From GCA-2746235 sp049609225 (GTDB lineage Bacteria > Planctomycetota > UBA1135), in contig JBMYYH010000122.1 in NCBI GenBank assembly GCA_049609225.1, forward strand, positions 1 to 7,983: a stretch of DNA of 7,983 bases, written 5' to 3'. Below the pieces are notes generated by a model. It was given only the letters and a program-made list of their open reading frames with translations. It searched no databases and was not told the origin of the DNA. The translations under genes and the position numbers were made by a program. This document shows positions 6,760 through 7,983 of this stretch, piece by piece (position 1 is the first letter of the stretch; every line of letters starts with the position of its first letter).

Positions 6760-6768
6760 AGGAGAGGA
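6760..6768 (+). promoter_or_regulatory. Strong ribosome binding site for the DUF2520 gene
   Basis: AGGAGAGGA ends 3 nt before the ATG at 6772; its AGGAG core is 7 nt from that ATG. This decides the start over an in-frame GTG at 6754, which lies upstream of the Shine-Dalgarno itself. It also shows that this organism uses Shine-Dalgarno initiation, in contrast to the starts of the ABC-F, peptidase and pssA genes. Confidence 0.8.
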
Positions 6769-6771
6769 ACG

Positions 6772-7626
6772 ATGAGAATCACCCTGGTGATCGGACCCGG
6801 CCGCGTTGGTCGGAGTCTTGCTCTTGCCCATCGCCTTGCAGGCGAAGAGGTCCATTTGCTCGGTCAAGAAGAAGGTTCTTGGACCACCTGGGCTGCCGAC
6901 CAAGGCATCCAGACCTTGACCGACTGGAAGGATGCACCGAAGGATGCAGATGTCGTCTTGTTCTGCGTTCCGGATGGCCTGATCCTGCAGGTCGCTGCCA
7001 CTTGCGCGGCAACTTATCCCTGCAACGCCAAACTGTTCGTGCACACCAGTGGTCTGCATGACTTGGAGGCCTTGAAGCCCGTGAGTCTGGAAGGCGGATT
7101 CGTCGCGGCGATGCACCCGGTGATGCAGTTCGTGGATCCCGAGCGCGATGTCGAGGCCTTGAGCCATGCTCTTGTCACCGAAACCGCCGACCCGAATGCG
7201 CGCGAAGGTGTGCTCGAGGTCGCAGAGGTTTGGGGCGCACAGCCGATCCGTCTGAAGGCTGGCGTCGATCGTCGCCGTTACCACCTTGGATTGACCTTGG
7301 CTTCGAATCACATCACAGCATTGTTGGGGTGGTCGTCGGAGCTGTTGGAGCCGGTATTCGGGGATCGCACTTGGGATGTGGTCGAGCGCATGGCTGCACA
7401 GGCGATGCATGCGGCGCGTCAGGATGGTGCATCGAAAGCGCTGACGGGTGCCGTCGTACGGGGCGATGTCTCCACCGTGGAAGGGCATCTGCAGAGTCTG
7501 AGTGATCGCGAGAAGCACCGTTATGCGGGCCTCTTGGATCTGGTGGTCGATCTTGCGGAACAAGGCCAACGCCTGCCGCACGAGACTGCGGATCGCATGC
7601 GTGCCATCGCAGAGGAAGCGCGCTGA
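6772..7626 (+). CDS. Rossmann-like/DUF2520 dehydrogenase family protein, candidate PanG-type ketopantoate reductase
   Basis: A 284-residue cytosolic protein with the two-domain plan of 6-phosphogluconate-dehydrogenase-like oxidoreductases. An N-terminal NAD(P)-binding Rossmann domain opens with ITLVIGPGRVGRSLA (3-17), followed by VVLFCVPDGLI and FVHTSGLHDLEAL. The DUF2520 part shows MHPVMQF, a helix with YHLGLTLASNHITALLGWS, and near the end ALTGAVVRGDVSTVEGHL. This is a clear match to the Rossmann-like plus DUF2520 pair. Function is not proven for most of the family. From memory, members often sit next to panC or panB, and a Francisella pantothenate-cluster reductase called PanG is of this general type, though I could not check that identity. 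With panC two genes upstream, reduction of 2-dehydropantoate to pantoate is a reasonable hypothesis. The start is fixed by the Shine-Dalgarno at 6760-6768. It lies 27 bp after ispE and overlaps aroD by the CTGA junction. Confidence 0.88.
   Translation: MRITLVIGPGRVGRSLALAHRLAGEEVHLLGQEEGSWTTWAADQGIQTLTDWKDAPKDADVVLFCVPDGLILQVAATCAATYPCNAKLFVHTSGLHDLEALKPVSLEGGFVAAMHPVMQFVDPERDVEALSHALVTETADPNAREGVLEVAEVWGAQPIRLKAGVDRRRYHLGLTLASNHITALLGWSSELLEPVFGDRTWDVVERMAAQAMHAARQDGASKALTGAVVRGDVSTVEGHLQSLSDREKHRYAGLLDLVVDLAEQGQRLPHETADRMRAIAEEAR
7611..7618 (+). promoter_or_regulatory. Ribosome binding site for aroD
   Basis: AGAGGAAG lies inside the last codons of the DUF2520 gene. Its AGGA core ends 6 nt before the CTG at 7623, an ideal distance. 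It supports initiation at that CTG, since the aroD frame offers no ATG or GTG nearby. Confidence 0.6.
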
Positions 7627-7983
7627 ACCGCGTACTCGTCTCCCTGTACTGCGAAGATGAAGCGTTGCTGCGGCAACGTCTGGAGGTCTGTCGTGCGCGC
7701 GCCGCTTGGATCGAGTTGCGCTTGGATCGCGTGGAAGATTCCACTGCCGCACTTGTGGCCAAGCTGAAGAAGCTGCGCGAAGACTATCCGGAGTTTCGCT
7801 GGGTGGCTGCGTGTCGGTTCGCTTCGCAGGAGTCGGAGCAGATCCGTCTGCTCGAGGCAGCGGGGGAGGCTGGGGTGGATTTCGTCGACCAGCCCTTGGA
7901 GTTGCAGCAGTCCTTAACGTTGCCGCCGCAGGTGCACCGCATTCACAGTTGGCATCAAGAGGGTCCGGGTGGAGAAGCGCCGG
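7623..7983 (+). CDS. aroD: 3-dehydroquinate dehydratase, type I, N-terminal part (3' end beyond window)
   Basis: The type I enzyme dehydrates 3-dehydroquinate through a Schiff base in the shikimate pathway to chorismate. About 120 codons are visible. Family features run in order: first strand NRVLVSLYC (2-10), second strand WIELRLDRV (29-37, with substrate-binding E31 and R33), third strand RWVAACRF (59-66, R65), GVDFVDQPLEL (84-94), and VHRIHSWH (104-111), whose His111 fits the catalytic His. The Schiff-base Lys lies beyond the window. In the position usually held by the third-strand Glu (four after the Arg) there is Gln69, with Glu70 next. No ATG/GTG/TTG lies near the first strand; CTG at 7623, overlapping the preceding TGA as CTGA and preceded by a Shine-Dalgarno, is the best start. 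In some bacteria AroD is fused to AroE; this cannot be seen here. Sixth gene of the probable operon. Confidence 0.85.
   Translation, partial: MNRVLVSLYCEDEALLRQRLEVCRARAAWIELRLDRVEDSTAALVAKLKKLREDYPEFRWVAACRFASQESEQIRLLEAAGEAGVDFVDQPLELQQSLTLPPQVHRIHSWHQEGPGGEAP

Larger units (their letters stand above)
3729..7983 (+). other. Probable six-gene operon pssA-folK-panC-ispE-DUF2520-aroD
   Basis: All six genes lie on one strand with junctions of ATGA overlap, TGATG overlap, 3-bp gap, 27-bp gap and CTGA overlap, and no terminator-like hairpin with a T-run between them. A single promoter upstream of pssA is the simplest reading. The genes supply five different pathways: phospholipid, folate, pantothenate/CoA, isoprenoid and shikimate. 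Whether more genes follow aroD is outside the window. Confidence 0.8.

Noticed and set aside
6745..6771. GGGAAACCC mini-repeat in the ispE-DUF2520 gap as a terminator
   Set aside because: The stem is only 3 bp and no T-run follows; the gap is better explained by the Shine-Dalgarno of the next gene.
6535..7752. A 405-codon open frame on the minus strand across the end of ispE, the DUF2520 gene and the start of aroD
   Set aside because: It runs against three genes with clear family motifs, its translation is Arg/His/Gln-rich without any family signature, and codon bias fits the plus-strand genes.
1..7983. CRISPR arrays, tRNA/rRNA genes, insertion sequences, phage genes or defence systems
   Set aside because: None seen on either strand; the window is filled by intact housekeeping genes with short gaps.

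Overview
The window is ordinary bacterial chromosome, about 58-60% GC by eye, densely packed with housekeeping genes. Every gene can be assigned to a family and no gap exceeds about 50 bp. I see no tRNA, rRNA, CRISPR array, insertion sequence, phage gene or large repeat. The phylum cannot be fixed from the sequence. A secreted M28-PDZ peptidase, a DUF2520 gene in a biosynthetic operon and starts lacking Shine-Dalgarno sequences would fit Planctomycetota or another deep Gram-negative lineage, but that is only inference.

Layout. (1) At 1-284 on the minus strand lies the N-terminal third of roughly an enolase (eno), cut by the window edge. (2) Divergent from it across 45 bp is an ABC-F translation-factor ATPase (330-1949, +). 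(3) Converging on it with a 3-bp gap is a secreted M28-family metallopeptidase with a C-terminal PDZ domain (1953-3683, -). (4) Divergent from the peptidase across another 45-bp region, which holds a perfect 12-bp palindrome, starts a run of six plus-strand genes: pssA (phosphatidylserine synthase), folK (folate), panC (pantothenate/CoA), ispE (MEP isoprenoid pathway), a Rossmann/DUF2520 dehydrogenase-like gene, and the start of aroD (type I 3-dehydroquinase), which runs off the right edge.

The six genes look like one operon: ATGA overlap, TGATG overlap, 3-bp gap, 27-bp gap with a strong Shine-Dalgarno, and a CTGA overlap. Together they serve membrane lipid, folate, CoA, isoprenoid and aromatic/chorismate synthesis. 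The DUF2520 gene is the most interesting functionally: its fold and its place two genes after panC make it a candidate ketopantoate reductase.

The other points worth checking are about expression. Candidate -10 hexamers lie 6-9 nt upstream of the start codons of the ABC-F gene and pssA (and a weaker one before the peptidase), suggesting leaderless mRNAs, whereas the fifth and sixth operon genes have good Shine-Dalgarno sequences. The aroD frame has no ATG, GTG or TTG near its first beta strand and seems to begin at CTG. I found no clear evidence of a wholly new system here.
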